A stretch of 49,915 nt of DNA from CALXSC01 sp035470525 (GTDB taxonomy: Bacteria > Pseudomonadota > Alphaproteobacteria > Rickettsiales > UBA1997), in the NCBI GenBank assembly GCA_035470525.1, contig DATIQT010000118.1, positions 1 to 49,915 of the forward strand, given 5' to 3'. Below are positions 1 through 8,652 of the stretch, piece after piece. Each line of letters opens with the position of its first letter. Positions within the stretch are counted from its first letter, which is position 1. The translations under genes and the position numbers were made by a program. Under the pieces are notes generated by a model. The model searched no databases and had not been told where the DNA came from. It saw only the letters and a list, made by a program, of their open reading frames with translations.

Positions 1-138
1 GTGATTGGTGAAATAAAAGATTTAGAATTTTAAGTGATAAATATAGATGTAGAAGAAAGAGATTTGGATTAAGGTTTAATTTGGTATGCGGAATAAGGAA
101 TTATGAGAGGTGAAAGAATGCTGCTGGAAACAGGTCTA
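1..138 (+). mobile_element. 3' remnant of an IS5-family insertion sequence (frameshifted transposase tail plus terminal repeat)
   Basis: Frame 1 reads VIGEIK up to base 18. Frame 3 from base 18 then reads RFRILSDKYR, CRRKRFGLRF and NLVCGIRNYER to a TGA at 111-113. Joined together they resemble the usual C-terminus of IS5-family DDE transposases (KYRNRRKRFGLRFNLIAGIYNYE-like). One missing A in the run at 15-18 would explain the frame change, so this copy is probably dead. Programmed frameshifting in IS5 relatives is the alternative. After the stop, CTGGAAACAGGTCTA at 124-138 is the terminal inverted repeat; the same end recurs at 45152-45170. The rest of the element lies before the window. The family call rests on remembered motif similarity. 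Confidence 0.7.
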
Positions 139-218
139 TTAATCAAGAACTAGGTGCGGAAAATTTTAATTAAGCCGTAAAGTTAGTTTTGTATATTAAA
201 AGAGGGATTAATTTTTAA
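139..218. other. Short intergenic stretch between the IS end and addA
   Basis: This AT-rich stretch follows the IS end. I see no ORF, no RNA gene and no convincing terminator. An AAAGAGGGATTAATTTTT run near 199-216 is not followed by a pairing arm. Confidence 0.5.
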
Positions 219-3200
219 CTATAATTTCTCAATTTTTCCAAAACTTGTCCACAAAATATAACATTCAATAATCTTATCTGGATAAATTTTTTCTAGTAAA
301 ATTTTGTATAATTCTAATTGTTTTTTATATTTTTCTGGAACTTGTTTTGGTAGATAATTTGTGTTTTTGTAGTCAATTATGAATACTTTGTCTTCTGTGA
401 TTGTTAGTCTGTCAATTTGTCCGGAAATTATATCGTTTCCAATTTTTCCAAATACAGCGACTTCGGCTTTTGAATTTTTTTCAAATAAATGTTTAAATTT
501 GTCTAAGATGTTGAAAACAGTGTCTTTAATTTCATTTTTATATTGAGAATTTTTTAAATATATGTCTGCTATTTTTTCTTTTTCTTTTGCTTCTGGTAAA
601 ATTTCTAGTAGTTTGTGGACTAGTTTTCCTTTTTGAATGTTGATTGATTCTTCGTGTGGTTTTGAAATTATATTTTCAGCATAATATAACGAAGGGTTAA
701 TTATTTTGCTTTCTTCTTTGCTATCTTTAGATTGTAAAATTATTGGTATTATTGAATTAATTTCGTCTTGAATTTCTATTGAGTTAATCTCTGTTTTTTG
801 AGAATTATCAAATTTGTCTTCATCGCCAATATACAAAATATCTTCTTTAAAATTTTCACTTTTTCGTGTTTTTGGATTTGTGTTGTTGATTGATTGTCGT
901 AAAATTTCATACCAGCAATTTTCGTTTATGCTTTTTTTCTTGCAATCACATACATATAATTCATTCTCCGCTCTTGTAATTGCAACGTATAGAAGCCTTA
1001 AATATTCCTCTTCAGCATCTTTTTTTATTCTTTCTTTAACTAAATTTTCTGTGAAAATGGTTTTTTCTTTGGTTAAAATTGGTAAAGTGAAATCGCAACC
1101 GTCAATTTTGTAGTCTAAAACGCTATCTATTTTTTGTATTTGTCCAAGTGTGTGGTTGGTGTCTGGTAAAATGATTATTGGGCTTTCCATACCTTTTGAA
1201 GAGTGGACTGTGATAATTTTAATTTCGTTTGCGGATTGATCCATATCACGTTTTATTTCAAGGTCGCTCTTTTCCAAAAATTCAATGAAGCTTAATAATG
1301 TCGCATTGTTGTGATTTTTCTCATAATCGTTGGCAATATTTAAAATCTCGTTTAAAACTTCATCAGCTAAATATAAGAATCTTTCTTTGAATTTTTTTCT
1401 GATGTTCTTTGTTTCGAATAAGTAAAATAAAAATTCATACGGTGTTAAAATTTGTGATTTTTCTATTAAATCATTTAAAAATTCATTATTGCATAAAGCA
1501 GACCATAGACTGCAATTATTTTCATTTTTGTATTTACATAATTTGTATAAATCACCTTCAGTCATGCTTAGAATTGGTGATTTTATTATGTTTGCTAGGT
1601 TCAAATCATCTTCATTAAACAAAACAAATTTGCATAGAGAAATAATATCTTGAGAAATAATACTTTCAGACAAATTAAATCTATCATTTCCCATTGTCGG
1701 AATGTTGTATTTATTAAATTGTCTTATCAAATAATTAATAAAATCTTTGTCTCTTTTTTTGACTAAAATCATTATGTCTGAGTATTTTAGCGGACGGAAA
1801 ACTCTATCTTTTCTTGAAAAAATTATTTTGCCTTTTTGAAACCACGTGTTTACTTCTTTGGATATAGTTTCTGCAAGTTTTTGTTTGTTAGTTAATTCTA
1901 TTTCCTCAAGATAATTAATTTCCCAATTTGGTATTTCTTCAGTTTTTTCTGGTTTTTTTATATCATTTTCAACTAATGGCCAAATTTCAACTTTTCCAAG
2001 TCCATCTTGCCTAACAATATTATGTTTTATAATGTTTTGTAGTTTTGAAATTGCATTTTTTCTAAATGGTTCTTTGAATATTTCATCAGTTATACTAAGT
2101 ATTGATTTTAAGGATCTAAATGATGTTTCTAAAAAAATATTTTCAAATTTTTTTCCGCAATCGTTTATTTTTTTCTCATATTCTTTTAATATTAAATGGA
2201 AATTACTTGGATCAGCACCTTGAAAACTAAATATTGACTGCTTTTCATCGCCAACAACAAAAATTGTTCTATTTAAATTCTCCTTTTGTCCATAACCAGA
2301 AAAAAACTCCTCTGTTATTGATCTTACAATATCCCATTGAATAGGGCTTGTGTCTTGTGCCTCATCAATTAAAAGGTGATCTATACCTTCATCTAATTTA
2401 TAATTTATCCAATTTGAATAAGGATTTTCACCATTTAAATTTTTATATTTTGAATCGTTTAAAAGTCTATCTGTCTCAAAAATTAAATCGCTGTAATCAA
2501 GGTAGCCTGCGTCTTTTTTAAGAGCTGAGTAAATGTCGAAAATGCAATATACTAATCTCAAAAAATTTGCAGTAAATTCAAAATTGATTAAATTATTTCG
2601 TTTTTCTATAAAATCAAAAACTCTTAATGCTTCAAATTCAGAAAAATCAGTCAATTGAGGAAAGTTTTTTATTACATCGTTTGTTAAAACTTTGGTTCTC
2701 ATTTTATTTTCTTGTGTCAAAAATAAGAGAATATACTCATTTAAATTAAACTCCTTTTTAAAAAATCTTATAAATTTTAAATCGGTTTGCTTACCAATAT
2801 TTTCAATATCATTAATCAATTCATCATTAAAAATAGACAAATCCAATTTACTTAAAAAATCATTTTCTAGTGCTTCGATATTATCTTCAAGTTTTAAATC
2901 AAAACTTTTTCTTATTTCATTAATCACACCTTCTGTTGTGTTAAATTTACTCTTCAAATATAATAAATTATCTTTTTGTCCTATTGTTTGTTGTAATAGA
3001 TTTATGAATTGGTCTTCATTTACGTATGTAAAAACATATTTTACCGCTTCTTTTACTTCAGGATTATTTATTTTTAATAACTCATCTTTTGCCTGTAGTA
3101 ATAATTCACTTGATGCGATTTCATCTGCAATTTTAAAATTTGGTATAATATTTGCCTCAAGTGGAAATCTTTTTATAATCTGCTGACAAAATGAGTGAAT

Positions 3201-3563
3201 TGTTAAAATCTTGAAATCATTACTGTAATCAAGAATTTTTGCGAAAAGTGTTCTCGCTCTTTTAACTTTTTCATTTATATTTGTGTAATCACCTTCCAAA
3301 CTTACAATTTCTTCTTCTAATTCTTTATCATCAAGAGAAAGCCACCTTGCTAGCCTTGAATTTATTCTATTTCTCATTTCAACAGCACCTGTATTTGTGA
3401 ATGTTATACACAAAATTTTTGATGGTTGGATACCAGATAAAAGCATTCTCAAAAGTCGTTTTACTAAAACAGTGGTCTTTCCTGAGCCGGCAGAAGCACT
3501 TGTCCAGATTGAATATTCTGGATTTGATGCTATACTTTGTTTTCTTTTAATTTCTTCTATCAT
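219..3563 (-). CDS. addA: Double-strand break repair helicase-nuclease AddA (UvrD/RecB-type)
   Basis: AddA is the helicase-nuclease subunit of AddAB, which resects double-strand breaks to load RecA. The 1114-aa protein has Walker A SASAGSGKTT near residues 21-30, the SF1 Walker B motif LLIDEAQDTSP near residue 397, the late motif EEEYLRLLYVAITRA, and a C-terminal RecB-type nuclease core with D in GQIDRLTI (about 1049) and IIDYKN (about 1062). This order and length fit alphaproteobacterial AddA. In many relatives addB lies directly upstream in the same operon. Here the upstream neighbour is the divergent rpmE, so AddB is not in this window. The gene is intact. The start at 3563 gives a normal N-terminus just ahead of the P-loop. 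Confidence 0.93.
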   Translation of the reverse strand: MIEEIKRKQSIASNPEYSIWTSASAGSGKTTVLVKRLLRMLLSGIQPSKILCITFTNTGAVEMRNRINSRLARWLSLDDKELEEEIVSLEGDYTNINEKVKRARTLFAKILDYSNDFKILTIHSFCQQIIKRFPLEANIIPNFKIADEIASSELLLQAKDELLKINNPEVKEAVKYVFTYVNEDQFINLLQQTIGQKDNLLYLKSKFNTTEGVINEIRKSFDLKLEDNIEALENDFLSKLDLSIFNDELINDIENIGKQTDLKFIRFFKKEFNLNEYILLFLTQENKMRTKVLTNDVIKNFPQLTDFSEFEALRVFDFIEKRNNLINFEFTANFLRLVYCIFDIYSALKKDAGYLDYSDLIFETDRLLNDSKYKNLNGENPYSNWINYKLDEGIDHLLIDEAQDTSPIQWDIVRSITEEFFSGYGQKENLNRTIFVVGDEKQSIFSFQGADPSNFHLILKEYEKKINDCGKKFENIFLETSFRSLKSILSITDEIFKEPFRKNAISKLQNIIKHNIVRQDGLGKVEIWPLVENDIKKPEKTEEIPNWEINYLEEIELTNKQKLAETISKEVNTWFQKGKIIFSRKDRVFRPLKYSDIMILVKKRDKDFINYLIRQFNKYNIPTMGNDRFNLSESIISQDIISLCKFVLFNEDDLNLANIIKSPILSMTEGDLYKLCKYKNENNCSLWSALCNNEFLNDLIEKSQILTPYEFLFYLFETKNIRKKFKERFLYLADEVLNEILNIANDYEKNHNNATLLSFIEFLEKSDLEIKRDMDQSANEIKIITVHSSKGMESPIIILPDTNHTLGQIQKIDSVLDYKIDGCDFTLPILTKEKTIFTENLVKERIKKDAEEEYLRLLYVAITRAENELYVCDCKKKSINENCWYEILRQSINNTNPKTRKSENFKEDILYIGDEDKFDNSQKTEINSIEIQDEINSIIPIILQSKDSKEESKIINPSLYYAENIISKPHEESINIQKGKLVHKLLEILPEAKEKEKIADIYLKNSQYKNEIKDTVFNILDKFKHLFEKNSKAEVAVFGKIGNDIISGQIDRLTITEDKVFIIDYKNTNYLPKQVPEKYKKQLELYKILLEKIYPDKIIECYILWTSFGKIEKL

Positions 3564-3691
3564 AAGAAAATTATAAAATATAATTTTTAATATGTAAGGT
3601 AAATTTTTTAATTTTTAGCTTGATTAAATAAAATAATGTTTTAAACTATTCACTAAATTATAGTGTTTTTAAAAAAAATAATAGGGAAAAA

Positions 3692-3919
3692 ATGGCTCAA
3701 AAAGATATTCACCTAGATTCTCATACGATTATCATTCAAACTACTGATGGTAATAGGTTTGAAACAAAGTCATGCTATGGAGAAGAGGGTTCTGTAATTA
3801 ATCTTGATACAGACCCATATAACCACCCAGCATGGAAAGATGGAAAACAAGCGTTTGTTAATATAAAAGATGATCAAATTGCTAAGTTTAATAAAAAGAA
3901 AAACTGGGGTTTTAAATAA
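3692..3919 (+). CDS. rpmE: 50S ribosomal protein L31
   Basis: This small 75-aa basic protein of the large ribosomal subunit begins MAQKDIHLDSHTI and contains YGEEGSVINLDTDPYNHPAW, the pattern of alphaproteobacterial L31 (long N-terminal beta segment, then the conserved D-x-x-x-HPAW/FW region). It has only one cysteine, so it is the zinc-free form without the CxxC pair. It is monocistronic: divergent from addA and followed 24 nt later by a strong symmetric hairpin terminator shared with the convergent EF-hand gene. The start codon has GGGAAAAA upstream as a weak ribosome binding site. Confidence 0.93.
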   Translation: MAQKDIHLDSHTIIIQTTDGNRFETKSCYGEEGSVINLDTDPYNHPAWKDGKQAFVNIKDDQIAKFNKKKNWGFK

Positions 3920-3943
3920 ATTATTATTTATTACAGATTATAA

Positions 3944-3972
3944 AAAACTCACCAATTAAATTGGTGAGTTTT
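3944..3972. terminator. Bidirectional Rho-independent terminator between rpmE and the EF-hand gene
   Basis: AAAACTCACCAATT pairs with AATTGGTGAGTTTT around a 1-3 nt loop. The stem carries A-runs on one side and T-runs on the other, so it can end transcripts from both convergent genes. Confidence 0.88.
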
Positions 3973-3974
3973 CT

Positions 3975-4262
3975 TTATTCCATTTTTTCATTCATTTCAG
4001 AATCCATATCTGGTTGTTGCATATTATTTTGTGGTGGTGGCGGCATGTTATTTCCCATTCTTTTTTTAGAAAAGGCTTTGAATTCTTCATAACTTATGCA
4101 GTTATTGTTGTCAGTATCCATTTCTTTGAATATTTGAGCATCCATATTTTCAGGAGGTTGTCCATCCCTTGTTTTTTTATTTAACATTTCTTGTTGCTTA
4201 GCATATCCTATTTCGAATACAAATAAACTAAGTAATATAAGAAGATTTAATATTTTGACCAT
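3975..4262 (-). CDS. Secreted EF-hand domain protein
   Basis: This 95-aa protein has a signal peptide (MVKILNLLILLSLFVFEIGYA, cleavage likely after GYA). It carries one EF-hand loop, DTDNNNCISYEEF, at about residues 49-61: D-x-D-x-N-x-C-I-S-x-x-E has the acidic and side-chain ligands needed for calcium. The tail is rich in Met, Pro, Asn and Gln (MPPPPQNNMQQPDMDSEM). Single-EF-hand periplasmic proteins of this kind are common in alphaproteobacteria and have no defined pathway. It is convergent with rpmE and lies 47 nt downstream of coaE on the same strand, so it may be an independent unit or the operon tail. A function beyond calcium binding cannot be read from the sequence. Confidence 0.8.
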   Translation of the reverse strand: MVKILNLLILLSLFVFEIGYAKQQEMLNKKTRDGQPPENMDAQIFKEMDTDNNNCISYEEFKAFSKKRMGNNMPPPPQNNMQQPDMDSEMNEKME

Positions 4263-4308
4263 ACTATTTCAAGTTGTTTTTGCTATTACAATTTAAAATA
4301 ATATTTTA

Positions 4309-4887
4309 TTAAGTCCACTTATTTTTTAAAATTTTATCAATTTGATTGTAAAAATCTTTTAAAGAACTGTTATTATTCAATATAAAATTAGATTTTGAAA
4401 TTTTTTCTTTAATATTTCCTTGGTTTTGAATAATTTTATCAAATATTTTACTATCACCACCTCTATCTAGAAACCTTTGTTTTTGAATGTTTTTATCAAT
4501 GTTTATAAGTATAATATCGGTACATTTTTTGTCCCAATTTACTTCAAATAATAATGGTACATCTAAAAAAATAATTTCTTCATTGATATTTTCTTTAATA
4601 AAATTATCACATTTTTTTTCAATAATTGGGTGGATTAAGTTTTCCAATTCAGTCTTTTTTTCTTTATTAGAAAATACAATTTCTGCTAAATGTTTTTTAT
4701 CTAAAATATTTTGTTGAAAAGCATCTGGAAAAACTTCTTTTAGTTTATTTAAAAAATTTTTATCTAAATATAATTTTTTTACTTCAAAATCGGAATCAAA
4801 TACTTTATAGTTTTTGTCTTTTAGGTAATTTACTAATGTAGTTTTACCTGAGGCAATAAGTCCTGTAATTCCTATGATTTTAGTCAT
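4309..4887 (-). CDS. coaE: Dephospho-CoA kinase
   Basis: This enzyme catalyses the last step of coenzyme A synthesis, the ATP-dependent phosphorylation of the 3'-hydroxyl of dephospho-CoA. The 192 aa match the family length. The P-loop GLIASGKTT lies at residues 9-17, followed by the CoaE signature VFDSDFEVKKLY and the lid/CoA region LIHPII and FLDVPLLFE (LDxPLLFE is diagnostic). The gene overlaps the 3' end of tilS by 8 nt, indicating translational coupling. The usual alphaproteobacterial neighbours (dnaQ, secB, aroE) are absent. Confidence 0.94.
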   Translation of the reverse strand: MTKIIGITGLIASGKTTLVNYLKDKNYKVFDSDFEVKKLYLDKNFLNKLKEVFPDAFQQNILDKKHLAEIVFSNKEKKTELENLIHPIIEKKCDNFIKENINEEIIFLDVPLLFEVNWDKKCTDIILINIDKNIQKQRFLDRGGDSKIFDKIIQNQGNIKEKISKSNFILNNNSSLKDFYNQIDKILKNKWT

Positions 4888-5998
4888 TTTCTAATTCTTT
4901 TATTGGAATTGTATATAAAATTTCTCTTTTGTAGCCTCTAAAATTTTTAATTTCGTTATATTTTTTTATATTATTCTTTTTTAAATTTTGTAAAAATTGG
5001 TTTAACTGTCCTTTTGGTAAATATAATTCTTTATTTTTTAGTGAATTATATTCTTTATAGCAAACAAATTCACCATCACTAATTTTTTCAAATACACAGT
5101 TATAAAAAGTATATTTTTTTAAATTTTTTAATTCGTTTAGCAATCTCTCTAATTTAGTTAGTCTAGGATTGTAAACATTATCACTGATATTTTTTGCTAT
5201 TTTTGATATAATTCTTAACTGAAAATCCTTTTCAAGATTTAAAAATTTTTTATAATTTACTGTGTAGTAATTATATTTTTTGTTATAAGAATAAATTTCA
5301 TTTTCCAAATCTTGAATTTTATTTTTAATTATATTTTCAGCTGCTTGAAATGTTTCTGTTGCAACATTTATTCTTTTTACAATATTATCTTTTTCTTCAA
5401 ATGAATTTAAAAAATTTCTTATTTTATTTCTTAAATATTTTTCATCAGTATTACTTTCATCTTCAACCCACTCAATATTATTTTTAATCAAATATTCTCT
5501 TAAATCTTCTTTTTTAATATTTAAAAATGGTCTAATTATAGTAAATTCATCGATATGTGAGATTTTTTGCATAGATGAAAGTCCTAAAATTCCACTACCT
5601 CTAAATAATCTAATTAAAAAATTTTCTGCTTGGTCTTGTAAATGATGACCTAATAAAATAGTTTTTATATTATTTTCCCTGCAGAAATCAAAAATTAATT
5701 TGTATCTAGCTTCTCTAGCTATACTTTCTACATTATTACTAGGTTTTTTGCCTTCCCAAACCAAAATATGATGTTCTATGTTATGTTGTTTTAGTAAAGA
5801 ATTTATATAAACAGCCTCATCATTAGAACTTTTTCTTAGTCCATGGTCTACGGTTATTCCAATAACTTTTATGTTATTTTCTTTACACCAATTGTTTGCT
5901 AAAAATACTAATGATAATGAATCTATTCCTCCAGAAACTGCAATAGCAATTTTCTTACTTTCTTTCAACTCATTAATATCATTGAAGATTTCATTCAT
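4880..5998 (-). CDS. tilS: tRNA(Ile)-lysidine synthase
   Basis: TilS converts C34 of tRNA-Ile(CAU) to lysidine so that it reads AUA codons, which are frequent in this AT-rich sequence. The N-terminal PP-loop SGGIDSLSL lies at residues 23-31, followed by ITVDHGLRKSS, LGHHLQDQAENFLIRLFRGSG and RPFL, all TilS signatures. The C-terminal part (residues 210-372) is rich in Lys and Asn and diverged, as usual for the family. The gene is coupled at both ends: it starts 4 nt inside the upstream small membrane gene and overlaps coaE by 8 nt. Confidence 0.95.
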   Translation of the reverse strand: MNEIFNDINELKESKKIAIAVSGGIDSLSLVFLANNWCKENNIKVIGITVDHGLRKSSNDEAVYINSLLKQHNIEHHILVWEGKKPSNNVESIAREARYKLIFDFCRENNIKTILLGHHLQDQAENFLIRLFRGSGILGLSSMQKISHIDEFTIIRPFLNIKKEDLREYLIKNNIEWVEDESNTDEKYLRNKIRNFLNSFEEKDNIVKRINVATETFQAAENIIKNKIQDLENEIYSYNKKYNYYTVNYKKFLNLEKDFQLRIISKIAKNISDNVYNPRLTKLERLLNELKNLKKYTFYNCVFEKISDGEFVCYKEYNSLKNKELYLPKGQLNQFLQNLKKNNIKKYNEIKNFRGYKREILYTIPIKELEND

Positions 5999-6219
5999 TT
6001 TGCTATTTTTTGTTCTATACCTTCAAGATTTATATTATTTAAATCAATATTTTCCAAAAGTTCTTTAAGTTTTGTCGTAATTGTTGAAACTAACTCTGGA
6101 TTTGTAAAAGCTATATAAACAATTACTCCTAAAATTAAAACAAGAGCGAAACTTATAATTTTATGAGCTACCATAGAAATTAACATTATACCAAAAAATT
6201 TTGTGAGAATTGACAGCAT
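5995..6219 (-). CDS. Small membrane protein of unknown function
   Basis: This 74-aa protein has hydrophobic segments at about residues 8-21 and 22-41 (IISFALVLILGVIVYIAF). Its amphipathic tail TITTKLKELLENIDLNNINLEGIEQKIAK could form a short helix. I do not recognise the family. It ends in a 4-nt overlap with the tilS start, so it is probably the first gene of a three-gene unit with tilS and coaE. A real gene is favoured by this coupling and by the lack of any competing frame. Confidence 0.55.
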   Translation of the reverse strand: MLSILTKFFGIMLISMVAHKIISFALVLILGVIVYIAFTNPELVSTITTKLKELLENIDLNNINLEGIEQKIAK

Positions 6220-6275
6220 TTTATTATTTTTATTGTTTATTTAATAGTATAGAAAAAATATAAGAAATCAATAAT

Positions 6276-8561
6276 TTATCTAAATTTTATACCAAAGGTT
6301 AATCCTATTGTTGTATTTTGGTCTGTTTCTGTTGATGGGTTTGTGTTCACATAGTTAATTTCCCAGAATGTACAGTTGCCACTATATCTTAATGTAGCTT
6401 CACTTTTTAATAATCTATCATTATTTTTTAAATCTAAAGTTCCTGATAAAGATATTCTCCATCTGTGTAAAATTTTAAAATAAATTCCACTAGTTAGTTG
6501 TCTTTGGTTTGTGCTGTATAAAATGTTCTTTTTCATATCTAAATATGTTAAATAAAAATCAAAATCTTTTACATTAAAATTTAAAGTGACTTCATTCTTT
6601 TTAAATGTGAAATTATTTTTGTCTGTTAAAAATCTGTAATAAACATCGAAATTATTATTTATAATATAAGATAAATAACCAACATAATCAGAAACATATT
6701 CTTCAAATCCGATTAAAGTTTCATCATTGTTTAAATTATCTCTATATCCTTGAGCTAAACCAAAACCAATATTATTAATTAAGCTTCCATCAAAACCATA
6801 TGTGATTCTATTTCCATATTCTTGTCTATCATAACCAACAAATCTATTATTTGAAAATATATTCTCAAAACTAAGCATTTGTGGTTCACTATCTTCATTA
6901 GGTATTTTATCCTCAAAACTATCTGAATTTGGACTACCAGAATATTTTACTATTGGTTCGAATGAGATATATCGTGATGAAATATTTTTTTGCCATTGTA
7001 TATTAAATTGAGGCAATACTCTGCTTTCATCACCTCTATATTGTTTTGTTTCAACTCCAACTTCATTCAAAGCATATAAATCACCTTTTAATTCAAAACT
7101 TGTATTTATATTTCCAAAATTTGTATTAAAATTGTCGTTTAAACTTGGTATTGCACTAAATCTATTATATTCAACTCCAGTATTTCTAAATAAACTAGTA
7201 GTATTAAAATAAGCTTTATAATAAAAATTATTTTTATCATTTTGTATTATTGTATCTTGTAAATTTAATTTTGTAACTGGAGCATATTTTGGAGCATTAT
7301 AAGAATTATCGTTTTCCAATAATTCTTGATAAAATAAATTTGAAAATTGGAAATAATTAAAATTCGCATTATCTTCTAGATCCACTCTAGAAAATGAAAC
7401 ATCTGATTTAATATAAGATGAAGTGTTTTGATAATAATCTCTTAAGTAATATCTATCGCTAACTATAGATGCGTCTGTTGTAAAATCCCATAATTTATTA
7501 AAATTATAAACACCATCCAATGAAGCAAAACCTCTCCAATTTTTATATTTGCCTTCTTCTAACTCTGTTGTACCATATGCATTTTTTAATTCTTTTGATT
7601 GATTATTATCATGTGTGATGTCATTTTTAAAATTAAAACTAAATTTATCTTTATTTGATAAATTAATTTTTGTATTTAATAAATAATTTCCTTTTTCATA
7701 AACTTTTGGAGTTAATTTAAGTTTAAATTTATCACTATTTATTTTATAAGATATATAAGCACCATAACCATAATGTTTACTATTTTCAAATCCCGGCAAT
7801 TCAAAACCATTTGCCGAAAATTCTTTAGATGCACTAAGTTTTAAGTATGGTAAATAAAATATTGGTATTTTCCAAAACCAAACTGAAGTCCCCTTTAATT
7901 TCAATGTTTTATTTAATAAATTTAAATCCGTTTTTGAACTTCTTAAAGAAAATAATGAAGTTTTTTTGTTTTCAAAATCTTTTATAATTTCATCATAATT
8001 TAATTTAGTATTATACAAGTTAGTAGGACAAAGGTCATAAGTACCTTTATCTAAAGTAATTTGATTTTCATTTAATCTTTTTATATGCTCACTTTCAATA
8101 TTTGAACCATTTTCAAAAATTAAAAAACTATCATAAAAATCACTATCTAAAAAATCATCACTCACTTCAGCTTCTTTTGAGTAGAAAAGAATTTCCGCTT
8201 TTTCATCATATACTTTTACTGCTGAATTAGCTTTTATTGTTTTTGTAGTTTGATTATATTCAACTTCTTTTGCATTTAAAATCCTGTTTCCTTTTTTTAT
8301 TTCTACATCACCAATTGCTTTAATTATATTTTTATTTTCTCTATTAATTTTATTTGATTTTATTATAGTTTTTTCATCAACTTCTTTTCCAAAAGAAGTT
8401 TGAATTAAAAGAAAAAATGCTAATATGTATAGCAATTTTTTGTGGATTCCCGCCTTCGCGGGAATGACAGTTGCAATTTTAGTTTGCTTTGTCATTCCCG
8501 CGAAGGCGGGAATCCAGTAATTTAAAATAAATTGTGAATCACTATCTATTTTTCTCAACAT
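6276..8561 (-). CDS. lptD: LPS-assembly outer-membrane protein LptD with repeat-invaded signal peptide region
   Basis: LptD with LptE inserts lipopolysaccharide into the outer leaflet of the outer membrane. The 761-aa protein has a signal-peptide hydrophobic core (KKLLYILAFFLLIQTSFG, residues 41-58), an OstA/LptA-like jellyroll (DVEIKKGNRILNAKEVEYN, about 85-175) and a long beta-rich barrel ending in Phe-Arg. I see only two cysteines after the signal peptide, one near the N-domain end (DLCPTN) and one near the C-terminus (GNCTFWE). That would allow exactly one interdomain disulfide. Residues 16-24 (WIPAFAGMT) and 32-40 (VIPAKAGIH) are encoded by a palindromic repeat pair inserted in frame ahead of the hydrophobic core. 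No ATG lies between repeat and core, so translation must cross the repeats unless a weak TTG is used. Confidence 0.9.
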   Translation of the reverse strand: MLRKIDSDSQFILNYWIPAFAGMTKQTKIATVIPAKAGIHKKLLYILAFFLLIQTSFGKEVDEKTIIKSNKINRENKNIIKAIGDVEIKKGNRILNAKEVEYNQTTKTIKANSAVKVYDEKAEILFYSKEAEVSDDFLDSDFYDSFLIFENGSNIESEHIKRLNENQITLDKGTYDLCPTNLYNTKLNYDEIIKDFENKKTSLFSLRSSKTDLNLLNKTLKLKGTSVWFWKIPIFYLPYLKLSASKEFSANGFELPGFENSKHYGYGAYISYKINSDKFKLKLTPKVYEKGNYLLNTKINLSNKDKFSFNFKNDITHDNNQSKELKNAYGTTELEEGKYKNWRGFASLDGVYNFNKLWDFTTDASIVSDRYYLRDYYQNTSSYIKSDVSFSRVDLEDNANFNYFQFSNLFYQELLENDNSYNAPKYAPVTKLNLQDTIIQNDKNNFYYKAYFNTTSLFRNTGVEYNRFSAIPSLNDNFNTNFGNINTSFELKGDLYALNEVGVETKQYRGDESRVLPQFNIQWQKNISSRYISFEPIVKYSGSPNSDSFEDKIPNEDSEPQMLSFENIFSNNRFVGYDRQEYGNRITYGFDGSLINNIGFGLAQGYRDNLNNDETLIGFEEYVSDYVGYLSYIINNNFDVYYRFLTDKNNFTFKKNEVTLNFNVKDFDFYLTYLDMKKNILYSTNQRQLTSGIYFKILHRWRISLSGTLDLKNNDRLLKSEATLRYSGNCTFWEINYVNTNPSTETDQNTTIGLTFGIKFR
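8443..8516. repeat. GC-rich inverted repeat pair inside the lptD N-terminal coding region
   Basis: Arms at 8443-8469 and 8490-8516 are perfect reverse complements (27 nt) around a 20-nt spacer. Each arm is itself partly palindromic (ATTCCCGC with GCGGGAAT). Its GC content is far above the surrounding DNA. The unit resembles the widespread proteobacterial ATTCCCGC-type repeats that encode WIPAFAGMT / VIPAKAGI peptides when in frame. Here it is read through by lptD. Confidence 0.92.
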
Positions 8562-8652
8562 TAATCAGTGTATTTTTATTATAAAAAAGATATGATATTG
8601 ATAAATAAAAAACAAGTAATAAAAATAAAGATGAATTATAAAAGGAAAAATA

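Noticed and set aside
2692..3186. 164-codon open frame on the plus strand inside addA
   Set aside because: It is antisense to a well-supported gene, has no domain, and its Phe/Ser/Leu-rich composition is that of a reverse-strand shadow.
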